Shown: positions 34,784 to 43,022 of the stretch, piece by piece | Position numbering within the stretch: position 1 is the stretch's first letter | How the letters are laid out: every line of letters begins with the position of its first letter | Origin: Parabacteroides sp. Marseille-P3160 | Lineage (GTDB): Bacteria > Bacteroidota > Bacteroidia > Bacteroidales > Tannerellaceae | Length of the DNA stretch: 64,000 nt | Direction: 5' to 3' | Assembly: GCF_900162725.1 (NCBI RefSeq) | Contig: NZ_LT799418.1 | Coordinates: 2,148,740 to 2,212,739 of the forward strand | Notes under the pieces: model-generated | The model's database searches: none | What the model was told of the DNA's origin: nothing | Seen by the model: only the letters and a program-made list of their open reading frames with translations | Position numbers and translations under genes: made by a program

Positions 34784-35692
34784 ATGAAAAAGATAATTAT
34801 CATGTTCGCCTTGATTTTCTGTGTAGTGACGATCAAAGCACAAAGCAACGATTTATTTCAGGGTATCACCCAAAAGCTTCCTTACGGGCAAATGGTTACG
34901 CCTTATGGAGTTCAGGTAACGTTTGCCAAAACAGTACATATCATTTTCCCTTCGGCTGTGAAATATGTGGATTTGGGTTCCAACCACATTATCGCAGGAA
35001 AAGCGGACGGAGCGGAAAATGTGATCCGTGTCAAAGCTTCGACTGAAGATTTTCCGGGTGAAACCAACTTTTCGGTGATATGTGAGGATGGCAGCTTTTA
35101 TTCATTCAACGCCAAATATGCCAAAGAGCCGGAAATGCTAAACATCGAAATGAAAGATTTCCTTGAAAATGAAAGCATAACCGATTACTCCCAAACCCGG
35201 ATGAACATTTATTTTCGGGAACTGGGAAACGAATCGCCTTTGCTGGTGAAGTTGATAATGCAGTCCATCTACAAAAACAATGACCGGGAGATACGGCATT
35301 TGGGATGCAAGCGTTTCGGGATACAGTTCTTAGTCAAGGGGATTTATGTGCATAACGGAATGTTCTATTTCCATACGCAGGTAAAGAACTCTTCCAACAT
35401 ACCGTTTGATACTGACTTCATCAAGTTTAAGATTGTCGATAAGCAAGTGGCAAAACGTACCGCCATTCAGGAATCGGTTTTGTATCCTGTACGCAGTTTT
35501 AACGAAGTGATTACCATAGGAGGAAAGTCCACCATCCGCACGGTCTATACTTTACCAAAGTTCACTATCCCGGATGATAAAATACTGGTGGTAGAGCTGG
35601 TCGAAAAGAACGGTGGCCGTCACCAAAATATCCGTATCGAAAGTTCGGACATTGTGAATTCCAGAGTGATTAACGAACTTAAAATCAAATAA
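34784..35692 (+). CDS. traN: TraN, VirB9-like protein (DUF4138)
   Basis: 302 residues from the ATG at 34784, which opens a good signal peptide (KKIIIMFALIFCVVTIKAQ). Eighteen upstream codons are open but would bury it. The body (TFAKTVHIIFPSAVKYVDLG, ENVIRVKASTEDFPGETNFS) fits TraN/VirB9, the outer-membrane-associated ring component. Confidence 0.85.
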   Translation: MKKIIIMFALIFCVVTIKAQSNDLFQGITQKLPYGQMVTPYGVQVTFAKTVHIIFPSAVKYVDLGSNHIIAGKADGAENVIRVKASTEDFPGETNFSVICEDGSFYSFNAKYAKEPEMLNIEMKDFLENESITDYSQTRMNIYFRELGNESPLLVKLIMQSIYKNNDREIRHLGCKRFGIQFLVKGIYVHNGMFYFHTQVKNSSNIPFDTDFIKFKIVDKQVAKRTAIQESVLYPVRSFNEVITIGGKSTIRTVYTLPKFTIPDDKILVVELVEKNGGRHQNIRIESSDIVNSRVINELKIK

Positions 35693-35693
35693 G

Positions 35694-36275
35694 ATGAAGA
35701 AGTTAATCTGTGTTATAGCAGTGTTGTGTTTGTGCCAGACTTTTAACCTGGCACACGCACAACGTTACCTGCCCGGACAAAAGGGAATCCAATTCACGGG
35801 CGGGATGGCGGACGGCTTTAAGAAGCCCGGCAAACCGGAATCGGCTTACTATTTCGGTGCTGCGCTTGCCACTTATACCAAAAACGGAAACCGTTGGGTA
35901 GTCGGGGCGGAATACTTCAATAAGGAGTATGAATATAAGAATGTAACCGTGCCTGTAAGCCAGTTTACAGGCGAAGGTGGGTATTATATCAAAATACTTT
36001 ATGACCGCCGGAAAACGGTCTTTTTGTCCTTCGGGTTGTCGGCTCTTGCCGGATATGAAACAAGCAACTGGGGAAATAAGCTATTATATGATGGTTCTAG
36101 ACTACTAAATAAAGATACCTTCATCTATGGTGGAGCTAGTACTTTAGAAATAGAAACTTACCTGACGGACAGGGTGGTTTTTCTTATCAATGCTCGTGAA
36201 CGTGTGCTGTTCGGTTCTTCCATCGGAAAGTTTCATACACAGTTCGGGGTCGGTTTTAAATTCATAATAAATTAG
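35694..36275 (+). CDS. traO: TraO, outer-membrane-associated transfer protein
   Basis: 193 residues with a signal peptide (LICVIAVLCLCQTFNLAHAQ) and a beta-barrel-like alternation (KGIQFTGGMADGFKKP, YYFGAALATYTKNGNRW, FLINARERVLFG). It follows TraN by 1 bp. TraO belongs to the outer-membrane part of CTnDOT transfer systems; its detailed function is unknown. Confidence 0.85.
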   Translation: MKKLICVIAVLCLCQTFNLAHAQRYLPGQKGIQFTGGMADGFKKPGKPESAYYFGAALATYTKNGNRWVVGAEYFNKEYEYKNVTVPVSQFTGEGGYYIKILYDRRKTVFLSFGLSALAGYETSNWGNKLLYDGSRLLNKDTFIYGGASTLEIETYLTDRVVFLINARERVLFGSSIGKFHTQFGVGFKFIIN

Positions 36276-36281
36276 TGCAAT

Positions 36282-36725
36282 ATGAAAAAGATAATCAGAA
36301 ACATATTAATGGGGGTGTACTTGCTGGGAGCAATGCTGCTGGTGTTTTCTTGTAATGATAAGCTGGATATTCAGCAGGTTTACCCGTTCACAGTAACAAC
36401 GATGCCCGTACAGAAACGGATTAAGATAGGCGAAACAGCAGAAATACGTTTTCAACTTAACAGGGAAGGCTATTACGAAGAAACGAAGTATTTCATCAGA
36501 TATTTTCAACCGGATGGTAAAGGAGCGCTGCGGATGGCGGATGAAACGGTTTTCCTTCCAAATGATTTATACCCGCTTCCGGGTGAAACGTTCCGCCTGT
36601 ACTATACTTCCGCTTCCACCGACCAACAACAAATTGACGTATATATTGAAGACAGCTTCGGGCAGGTGGTACAGCTAACGTTTGCTTTCAATAATGAGAA
36701 TGTGAAAGAAGAGCAAAAGGAATAA
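36282..36725 (+). CDS. traQ: TraQ, DUF3872 lipoprotein
   Basis: 147 residues starting with a lipoprotein signal (LLGAMLLVFSC, cysteine near 24) followed by DUF3872 (YPFTVTTMPVQKRIKIGETA, GETFRLYYTSASTDQQQIDV). It is the last gene of the tra operon. In CTnDOT a primase gene, traP, usually lies between traO and traQ; here the gap is 6 bp and traP is absent. Confidence 0.85.
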   Translation: MKKIIRNILMGVYLLGAMLLVFSCNDKLDIQQVYPFTVTTMPVQKRIKIGETAEIRFQLNREGYYEETKYFIRYFQPDGKGALRMADETVFLPNDLYPLPGETFRLYYTSASTDQQQIDVYIEDSFGQVVQLTFAFNNENVKEEQKE

Positions 36726-36740
36726 GCAACTTTAGACAAC

Positions 36741-36800
36741 CTGTTGAAAAACACCTGATAAGTAATTTTGTCAGGTGTTTTTTTATGGGTATTTTTGCGG
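36741..36800 (+). promoter_or_regulatory. Terminator-promoter cassette, copy 1
   Basis: The stem AAACACCTGA (36749-36758) with TCAGGTGTTT (36771-36780) and a following T run ends the tra operon. Overlapping it is a promoter for the next gene: TTTG at 36767-36770, 19 bases, then TATTTTTG at 36790-36797. It aligns without gaps to the minus strand of 63611-63670 (about 50 of 60 positions identical by hand). Confidence 0.75.
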
Positions 36801-36817
36801 AACTAAAAATAATAGTT

Positions 36818-37945
36818 ATGAAGAAAATTATAATCATAATGATAGCTATTGGGATTGTATTCGCACTAATAGCTCCCTTTGTTTTTACAAGAACAGGACT
36901 AGCTTGTTTGGATTTTAGAGAAACTGGACAAATTGGTGATACAATTGGAGGTATTACAGCCCCTATAATTGGCATACTAAGTGTTATTTTACTTTTTTAC
37001 ACCTTGTGGGAACAAATCGTTTTTAATAAAAAACAAAAAGAAATATCTTCTAATGAACAATTCAAAACAACTTTTTTCAATTTACTGCAAGTTCAAAGAG
37101 AGATTCTTGAAAAGATAGCAGGTCATTTTTCCTACTTAGGCAATTTTGTTTATGAAGAATATCCCGAAACTAATAACAAAATTAAAATCACTAGAAAAGA
37201 CCAGAAGACTAATATTGATAAAGAAATAGCTACAATCAACAATCAGTCAAACAATCGAGAACGAAAAGGAATACAATTCTTTAAGTCAGCTAGATATCAA
37301 TTAATACTAATTTTTGAGTCTCTGGACAGTGATAGATATACTAATAATTATAACGCCGAAGATGCTTATAATGCCGAAACAGATTTGCAAGGGGAAATAC
37401 ACACTGGCTGGAATATTCCTCCTGAAGTTGAAAAAGAACAAGATGAATTAATTCACAAAACAAGAAAACCTTTTAGAAACGCCTATATTAATGACAAATA
37501 TTCAATTAGCGATAAAGCCTATAACACATACAAAGAATTGCCTATTGACAAGCAATTAGGCTTTGGATACGCATATTTTTTTTATAAATACGAAGTTGTT
37601 GGTTATTATTTTAGACACTTATACAACATTCTGAAATATATAAAAACAAACGAAGATGAAAAAATATATTCTTTAGGGAAAAAAGCATCAAATAAAAAAA
37701 AACAGGAGGTACATGAAGAATATAAACAGTATGCTCAATTCATTCAAGCGCAAATGTCCATAGACGAACTGCTTATTTTGTTTTATGAATGTTTTAGCTT
37801 CCCCAAAATGAAGCAATTAGTCATCCATTATAATCTATTAGATAATTTAACCATTCAAAATTTAATAAAAAAAGAACATAACTGCGAAGCAAAAATTAGA
37901 TTAAAAAACAAGAATGACTTATTTACAGACATCATAAACAGGTAG
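36818..37945 (+). CDS. Putative phage abortive infection protein (AbiC-like)
   Basis: 375 residues from the ATG at 36818; an upstream ATG at 36785 lies before the -7 box and is rejected. Two N-terminal membrane segments (IIIIMIAIGIVFALIAPFVF and ITAPIIGILSVILLFYTLW) flank the typical QIGDTIGG; the cytoplasmic part contains FKTTFFNLLQVQREILEKI and a later GYAYFFYKYEVVGYYFRHLY. This is the putative phage abortive infection family (Pfam putAbiC). It is monocistronic, in cargo position between traQ and the DUF3873/ardA genes. How it acts is unknown. Confidence 0.75.
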   Translation: MKKIIIIMIAIGIVFALIAPFVFTRTGLACLDFRETGQIGDTIGGITAPIIGILSVILLFYTLWEQIVFNKKQKEISSNEQFKTTFFNLLQVQREILEKIAGHFSYLGNFVYEEYPETNNKIKITRKDQKTNIDKEIATINNQSNNRERKGIQFFKSARYQLILIFESLDSDRYTNNYNAEDAYNAETDLQGEIHTGWNIPPEVEKEQDELIHKTRKPFRNAYINDKYSISDKAYNTYKELPIDKQLGFGYAYFFYKYEVVGYYFRHLYNILKYIKTNEDEKIYSLGKKASNKKKQEVHEEYKQYAQFIQAQMSIDELLILFYECFSFPKMKQLVIHYNLLDNLTIQNLIKKEHNCEAKIRLKNKNDLFTDIINR

Positions 37946-37996
37946 TTACAAACTATTATCTATAAATAAAATTCAGATTTTTATATCGGCTTTTTG

Positions 37997-38054
37997 CTAC
38001 TTTTTCTCCGCATCAACTCATGGAAAAAGTAGCGGGCGGTAAACTCCACCCGCC
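37997..38054 (-). terminator. Hairpins after the DUF3873 gene
   Basis: CTACTTTTTC (37997-38006) pairs with GAAAAAGTAG (38023-38032), and GGCGG (38035-38039) with CCGCC (38050-38054). They lie at the end of the leftward DUF3873 gene and the rightward AbiC-like gene, so they probably separate two convergent transcripts. Confidence 0.5.
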
Positions 38055-38056
38055 AT

Positions 38057-38263
38057 TTATCTATCTCTTAACAGCCATTCGTCCCGCCGTTTCCGGCACT
38101 CTTCCAGCGTTTTCGTTACCGTAGAGAAAAGTTCTCCGTCTGTATGGCGATAATCATACTGGAAATATTCTGTACCCCTGAACGTCCCGGCAATGAACGT
38201 TATATATTTTTCCTGTCCCGGCTCTTGAGTTGTAGATACGCCATTTTTACTTAATGATTCCAT
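38057..38263 (-). CDS. DUF3873 protein
   Basis: 68 residues, ITFIAGTFRGTEYFQYDYRH followed by TDGELFSTVTKTLEECRKRR, typical of DUF3873, a small protein found in Bacteroidales conjugative elements near ArdA and other accessory genes. Function unknown. Last gene of a leftward group with the small membrane protein and ArdA. Confidence 0.8.
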   Translation of the reverse strand: MESLSKNGVSTTQEPGQEKYITFIAGTFRGTEYFQYDYRHTDGELFSTVTKTLEECRKRRDEWLLRDR

Positions 38264-38268
38264 AAACT

Positions 38269-38478
38269 TTATATTAATAATGTGAGTAATAAGGCAATGA
38301 AAATCGCAGCCATCAAAAGGCTATATAACACGGATAGGAATAACCGCAGGATAAAGCGGATAACGAAAAACGCTATTATCAATACCGCCCATATACCCGC
38401 CGAAGTACACAGAAAATAAATTACTAAAGCCAGTAAACCCACCCGGAACAATAACCTGAATAAACCGCTTGCTTTCAT
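38269..38478 (-). CDS. Small membrane protein
   Basis: 69 residues from the ATG at 38478 (MKASGLFRLLF); a longer open frame upstream would read through a strong hairpin. Almost the whole protein is hydrophobic (LALVIYFLCTSAGIWAVLII, LMAAIFIALLLTLLI). It resembles in character, not clearly in sequence, the small membrane protein at 57788. Function unknown. Confidence 0.6.
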   Translation of the reverse strand: MKASGLFRLLFRVGLLALVIYFLCTSAGIWAVLIIAFFVIRFILRLFLSVLYSLLMAAIFIALLLTLLI

Positions 38479-38486
38479 TATAATTT

Positions 38487-38518
38487 GTTTTGTGGGCGGG
38501 GAAACCCGCCCACAAAAC
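38487..38518. repeat. Perfect 14-bp hairpin between ardA and the membrane gene
   Basis: GTTTTGTGGGCGGG (38487-38500) and CCCGCCCACAAAAC (38505-38518) around a GAAA loop. It starts 2 bp after the ardA stop and lies just before the next start codon. No U tract follows, so it may act as an mRNA stability or processing element rather than a terminator. Confidence 0.75.
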
Positions 38519-38520
38519 AA

Positions 38521-39054
38521 TCAGGAAGCCCGGAAAACAAAACCATCTTCAAACCAGTAATCACCCATGAACAGGTCACGGGCAAACTTTTCGTAATCGA
38601 AGTATGTTTTTGCGAATTCTGGCAGTTCGTAGCACTCTTCTACAATTTCATAGGCGTAATCTTCTTCATCGTTGTATTTGCCTTGAAAATCGTCCCTGAA
38701 AGAAGAAATAAGGTCGTTTGCATCTTCAGTTGAAAGGTCGTGTGAACCGTGATTACACCACACTATAAACGCTTCCTGCTCGTCTTCGCTTAAATCGTCC
38801 ATTGCATCCCGGATGTCGAAGAAATTTTCTGACAACCAACTTTCGCCGATTAATTCGTCCGGTATATTTTCCCAGTCCTGAAACATATATTCCGGGTCTT
38901 CTTCGTCTGCGTGTAACTCCTTACAAGCTTCGTAAAACTCGTCTTTGTCCGAAAAGTCGGAAAGGTCAAACCATTTGCCCTCGATTGAGCCATCGTTGTA
39001 CTTTGCATATGTACCTACATAAATCCTTGCTTCGCTTAAATTTGTTGCTTCCAT
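38521..39054 (-). CDS. ardA: Antirestriction protein ArdA
   Basis: 177 residues, very acidic, with the ArdA pattern: ARIYVGTYAKYNDGSIEGKW, EYMFQDWENIPDELIGESWL, EAFIVWCNHG, DDFQGKYNDEEDYAYEIVEE and the C-terminal FDYEKFARDLFMGDYWF. ArdA mimics B-form DNA and blocks type I restriction enzymes in the new host, letting transferred DNA survive. It sits in the leading accessory region of the element, as is usual. Confidence 0.9.
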   Translation of the reverse strand: MEATNLSEARIYVGTYAKYNDGSIEGKWFDLSDFSDKDEFYEACKELHADEEDPEYMFQDWENIPDELIGESWLSENFFDIRDAMDDLSEDEQEAFIVWCNHGSHDLSTEDANDLISSFRDDFQGKYNDEEDYAYEIVEECYELPEFAKTYFDYEKFARDLFMGDYWFEDGFVFRAS

Positions 39055-39430
39055 AACTTCTGATTTTTTAGATATATGCGGATTCTTGAGGTGAGGGAGT
39101 TGAGTTTCATAACTTTTTTTCCTGCTTCTCGTAAATCCGACTTTTTTTATATGCGTCTTTCCGTAGGGTCGGTCGTTTTCGTTTCATATATGCCAGAAAG
39201 TGTAGGCTTTAGTCTTTGCAAGTTTTTGTGGAAAAATACGCTCAAGCGAAGCGAAGCAGGAAGATTTTTGCATCAAACCCTTTAGGGCTTGAACTTTCAA
39301 AGAGGTTAAGAAGCCGTAAATACTTTTGCATATAGAAATGGAAATGATCAACCGCCCCCGATGGAATGACTGCCTATGGGAGGGGTTAATAAAAGAAGCA
39401 GGATAAGATCTGATTTCGACAAAAGAAGGG
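39055..39430. other. Gap upstream of ardA
   Basis: About 375 bp between ardA and the RadC-like gene, both leftward. No reading frame with family character was found. It probably holds the ardA promoter and the end of the RadC-like transcript. Confidence 0.4.
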
Positions 39431-39883
39431 CTATAAAAGCCCTTCATTAGCAAAGCTGTAATGATCTTCTTCGGTCATAATGATATGATCCAGAAAAGAA
39501 ATATCCAGAAGCTCACAAGCTTCCTTTAGCTTTTTTGTTAACCGAATATCTTCCTGGCTTGGTCGCAAAATGGACGACGGATGATTATGTGAAAAGATGA
39601 TAGCAGAAGCATGTACTTTCAATGCCGTTTGCATAATGATTTTAATATCAACCAATGTACTGGCCACACCACATTTTGAAATATTGGAAATCCCCAATAC
39701 CCGGTTAGAACGGTTCATGAAAATAACATAGGCCTCTTCATGGTGTTGCATACATTCCCCGAATGCAATCTTGAAAATTTGTACTGTATCTTCAGAACAT
39801 TTAATCTGGAAACGTTCGGTTGTGTTCACATTATCCTTATAGGACACTTTGATTTCTGGAATCTTGAAATAATCTATTTTCAT
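39431..39883 (-). CDS. RadC-like JAB-domain protein
   Basis: 150 residues from the ATG at 39883. The JAMM metal-binding motif is visible as AIIFSHNHPSSILRPSQEDI (HxH then S and D), followed by LLDISFLDHIIMTEEDHYSF. RadC-like JAB proteins are common accessory genes of mobile elements and are predicted metallo-hydrolases; a DNA repair role is not proven. It is the last leftward gene before the large defence cluster. Confidence 0.85.
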   Translation of the reverse strand: MKIDYFKIPEIKVSYKDNVNTTERFQIKCSEDTVQIFKIAFGECMQHHEEAYVIFMNRSNRVLGISNISKCGVASTLVDIKIIMQTALKVHASAIIFSHNHPSSILRPSQEDIRLTKKLKEACELLDISFLDHIIMTEEDHYSFANEGLL

Positions 39884-40397
39884 GACAAGCAAAATTTAAA
39901 ATGAAACATTAATTTTTTGCTTTCACGTTCACAGGAAATTCATTCACTTCATGCAAGGTTTTCAGTGGGAATACTACCCGCAGGTGTGGAGATTGCCAGT
40001 GCAAACACGCAGTGCCTGACCTTGCTACTTGTGGGTGATTTCTTGTATCTTTGCCTAAAAATTAGTGGAGAAATGACTTTAATATTAAGAAAATGGCAAA
40101 GTAGATATTTTTCCTATTCGCAATATATTAGTTCTTCGTTTTTTTCTGCTATCTGCTTCTGTTTGTCGAACGAGTGTCCAACAAGTTTGATGAGCCTATT
40201 GAACAGTATAATTAATCTAAAGCACAAACCAACCAAGTAGAAAGTCTCAAGGTTGCGAAAGAAGAACTGGAGCTAATTGAAGTGAATAAGGCTTTCTTAC
40301 ATTTGTTGAGACTTGAGAAATAGTTGCATTTTCTATTCCCAATCTTTATTTACATAAAATATTGAAGACTAAAGGTCTATTGCATAATACAAATCAT
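39884..40397 (+). pseudogene. Gap with probable decayed coding remnant
   Basis: About 540 bp without an intact gene. A promoter-like TATCTTTG near 40046 precedes an ATG at 40072, and read across frame changes the region gives FVERVSNKFDEPIEQYN, a stop, then QVESLKVAKEELELIEVNKA, ending with a stop at 40321-40323. That looks like the C-terminal part of a real protein interrupted by stops. The family was not recognised. The intact 107-codon frame at 39917 appears accidental. Confidence 0.35.
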
Positions 40398-40405
40398 TAT
40401 ATTTG
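40391..40405 (+). promoter_or_regulatory. Promoter of the XRE-Lamassu-Wadjet cluster
   Basis: The sequence AATCATTATATTTGC ends near 40406 and includes the -7 box TATATTTG at 40398-40405, 24 bp before the XRE ATG. It is the same 15-base block as before the Gabija XRE gene. It is the only clear promoter found for the nine-gene cluster. Confidence 0.65.
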
Positions 40406-40429
40406 CAAAACACATCAATAATTTGACTG

Positions 40430-40633
40430 ATGAGAAAGATAAATAGGCTAAAAATCGTACTTGTAGAACAGAATAAAACTGGAAAGTGGTTGGCGGAAAC
40501 GTTGGGAAAGAATGAAGCGACTGTTTCTCGTTGGTGTACTAACGAAGCACAACCTTCTCTTGAAACATTGGTAAAGATTGCCAACGCGTTGAAAATTGAT
40601 GTGAAGGATTTGTTAGTCTCTACAAAAAGATAA
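40430..40633 (+). CDS. XRE-family regulator of the Lamassu-Wadjet cluster
   Basis: 67 residues, a single Cro/C1-type HTH (GKWLAETLGKNEATVSRWCT, QPSLETLVKIANALKIDVKD). It is nearly identical to the XRE protein that heads the Gabija-like operon. It starts the cluster and lies 5 bp before the hydrolase gene. A role as repressor of the defence operon is inferred from position and family. Confidence 0.85.
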   Translation: MRKINRLKIVLVEQNKTGKWLAETLGKNEATVSRWCTNEAQPSLETLVKIANALKIDVKDLLVSTKR

Positions 40634-40638
40634 TATCT

Positions 40639-41700
40639 ATGGAATTCAAATTATTACAGGCAAATAACGGAGACGCCATTCATCTTAGAACTAAAGATGA
40701 AAAAGGGAGGTTTTATAATATTCTGATTGATGGTGGAACGGGTGAAACGTATTCATATAAAAACAAAAAGGGAAAATCAGAACCTGGGGAGTTGAAGCAA
40801 CTGATTGAGCACATAAAGAGCCAAAACGAATTTATTGACTTGCTTATTCTAACCCATGTTGATGATGACCATATTGGTGGAATTTTGAGGTGGTTTGAGC
40901 AAGATGCGGATGCCAAAGGCTTAGTGAAAAAGGTTTGGTTTAATTCGGGAAGGCTTATATTCGAATATTTTCAGCAAAAAGAAATCGAGGAAAACCTTTT
41001 GAAGATAAAAGATATTTCTTGTAGCAATACCAGTATTGCACAAGGCGTTGCTTTTGAGGACTTCATTGAAGATAATAATATTTGGGATAGGCGAATTATT
41101 AAAAGTGGGGATGAGTTAAGTATATCCGGCTTAAAATTTACTATTTTATCGCCATCCAAAGATAAACTGCAATTGCTTTTGTGTAAATGGAAAAAAGAGT
41201 ACCCGATATCAGATACTTCCCGCACAAGCGATTATTCATCAAGCCTATCTGACCTTATCAATTCAGATTCTTTCAAAGAAGATGATTCTATACACAATGG
41301 AAGCGCCATTGCTTTTGTAGTTGAAAAACAGGGAAAAAATATATTGTTTTTAAGTGATGCACATCCTCAAACAATTATTGATAGTATGGTAAGTTTAGGA
41401 TATTCACCCAAAAATCCATTAAAAGTAGATTTTGTGAAATTGTCCCATCACGGGAGTAAATCAAATACATGTATTGAATTGTTAAATCTCATTCGATCCG
41501 ATAATTTTCTGATTAGTTCAAATGGGAGCAAACATAAATTACCGGATAAACGATGCTTGGCCAGGATAATAAAAAATAAGGAACATGCTAACCTATATTT
41601 TAATTATCCGAAATTAATGTCCAATATTTTTACAAAACAGGATTTTTTAGACTATCCGAATTTTTCTATTGTAGAAGCCTCAGAATATATAAAGATATGA
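40639..41700 (+). CDS. lmuA: MBL-fold hydrolase, Lamassu/ABC-3C effector
   Basis: 353 residues of the ComEC/Rec2-like metallo-beta-lactamase fold. Metal ligands are seen as THVDDDHIGG (H73, D75, D77, H78), LFLSDAHPQ and KLSHHGSKSN. Such domains cleave phosphoesters or nucleic acids. Its stop shares ATGA with the protease gene, and the following small protein and SMC-like ATPase complete the arrangement known as Lamassu hydrolase-protease or ABC-three-component (ABC-3C). In those systems the effector is released or activated when the SMC core senses foreign DNA. The substrate is not known. Confidence 0.75.
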   Translation: MEFKLLQANNGDAIHLRTKDEKGRFYNILIDGGTGETYSYKNKKGKSEPGELKQLIEHIKSQNEFIDLLILTHVDDDHIGGILRWFEQDADAKGLVKKVWFNSGRLIFEYFQQKEIEENLLKIKDISCSNTSIAQGVAFEDFIEDNNIWDRRIIKSGDELSISGLKFTILSPSKDKLQLLLCKWKKEYPISDTSRTSDYSSSLSDLINSDSFKEDDSIHNGSAIAFVVEKQGKNILFLSDAHPQTIIDSMVSLGYSPKNPLKVDFVKLSHHGSKSNTCIELLNLIRSDNFLISSNGSKHKLPDKRCLARIIKNKEHANLYFNYPKLMSNIFTKQDFLDYPNFSIVEASEYIKI

Positions 41701-43022
41701 GTATTGATGCTATCAAAGAGTACATTATAATTGTAAATGGTGGAAGCGGCTGTATCTTCCAACCAATGGATAATACATACTCTTATGTGTTAACGGCAAA
41801 ACATAATATAGCTAATTTTGATAATCAAATTACCCAATTTACAAGATTCAAATTGAATAATAATAGTTGGAATAAAATTGAAATTCCTTTTGAAGACTTA
41901 GTTGAGAATGAAAACTATTTTCCTCATCCTAACAGAGATATAGCAATTATAAAGATTGAAAAAATTCATGATTTAGATAACATAATCAGAATTGATGATT
42001 TTGAGAATGAAAGAATAGGATACCTTTTGGTTGGTTATCCTGAGCCTCGAAGAAATGCAAATCCAGATATAAAAGCAAATTGGTATAGATGTGATGAAAA
42101 TGTAACCATCCAAGGCTTGAGAGCGAATCAACTCATAGAGGGGAAAGTTCCTGGTAATGCAGGGTATGAGGAAATCGTAGGTCATTCAGGAGGTGGAATA
42201 TTAAAAATCTCTGGTGATTATATTTTATTGGCAGGAATTCAAAACAAAATGGTAGATGCTGAAAATGAACAGTTGGGAAGCATAGAATTCTCTCCTATCT
42301 ATTTATTTGACGAAATAATAAATGCACACCAACAACAATTGTCCGCATTATGCCCTCCATTTTATAAATCATTCGCTTTCCTTAAAGAGCAAATCATGAA
42401 GCTCGAAGGATGTTTTCAGGATATTGAATATACAAAACAATTTCTGCGAGACATAACTGATGAGATTGCAAAAAATCCTCTGACACCGTATATTATCAAA
42501 AAAAGGTTGAGAGAACGATTACTTGTTTATGGTGAGAAACATTCGAGTTACTACAATCAAGGGCTATGGGCGGCTTGGTTGGAGTTTCTTATTGTATTGA
42601 AAATAGTAGGTTTAAATCCTAATACGGAAGAAGAACTGGATAATATATTCAATCGATATCGCGTAATTTATTCTTCATCTAAGGAAGATTGGAGTAAGTT
42701 AATGATAGATATTGTTCGTTCAGATTATAAAGGATTAAAAAAAGGGGGATGTTTAATTTTTGCAAATGAAACTGAGCCCAAAATATCTGTACTCGGAAAA
42801 GGAATAATTCCTGATGTATCGAAAAGTATTCAAAAAAAGCAAATGAATATAGATGATGGCATCAATCACCCGTTTGAAAGCTTCAAGCATATGCATATCT
42901 ATGCATTTCAACAAAAATGTATTGTGGATAAGGCTGAAGATTATATTCAATTTAACAATGTCAACGAGAATGAACTTATCCAAAAATTGAAACAAGAATA
43001 TGAAAACATCATTAATAACTGA
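41697..43022 (+). CDS. Trypsin-like protease, second Lamassu/ABC-3C effector
   Basis: 441 residues. The N-terminal 220 residues are a trypsin-like protease with an intact triad: H36 in VLTAKHNI, D81 in PNRDIAIIKI and S164 in VGHSGGGIL. The C-terminal 200 residues (WLEFLIVLKIVGLNPNTEEE, DIVRSDYKGLKKGGC, HMHIYAFQQKCIVD) form a helical ABC-3C-type domain, likely to dock on the small middle component. Intact catalytic residues suggest a working protease released on activation. It overlaps the upstream gene by 4 bp and the downstream gene by 23 bp. Confidence 0.8.
   Translation: MSIDAIKEYIIIVNGGSGCIFQPMDNTYSYVLTAKHNIANFDNQITQFTRFKLNNNSWNKIEIPFEDLVENENYFPHPNRDIAIIKIEKIHDLDNIIRIDDFENERIGYLLVGYPEPRRNANPDIKANWYRCDENVTIQGLRANQLIEGKVPGNAGYEEIVGHSGGGILKISGDYILLAGIQNKMVDAENEQLGSIEFSPIYLFDEIINAHQQQLSALCPPFYKSFAFLKEQIMKLEGCFQDIEYTKQFLRDITDEIAKNPLTPYIIKKRLRERLLVYGEKHSSYYNQGLWAAWLEFLIVLKIVGLNPNTEEELDNIFNRYRVIYSSSKEDWSKLMIDIVRSDYKGLKKGGCLIFANETEPKISVLGKGIIPDVSKSIQKKQMNIDDGINHPFESFKHMHIYAFQQKCIVDKAEDYIQFNNVNENELIQKLKQEYENIINN

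Noticed and set aside
39917-40240. A 107-codon open frame on the plus strand
   Set aside because: No family character; better protein-like text is found in other frames of the same stretch, which suggests a decayed gene instead.
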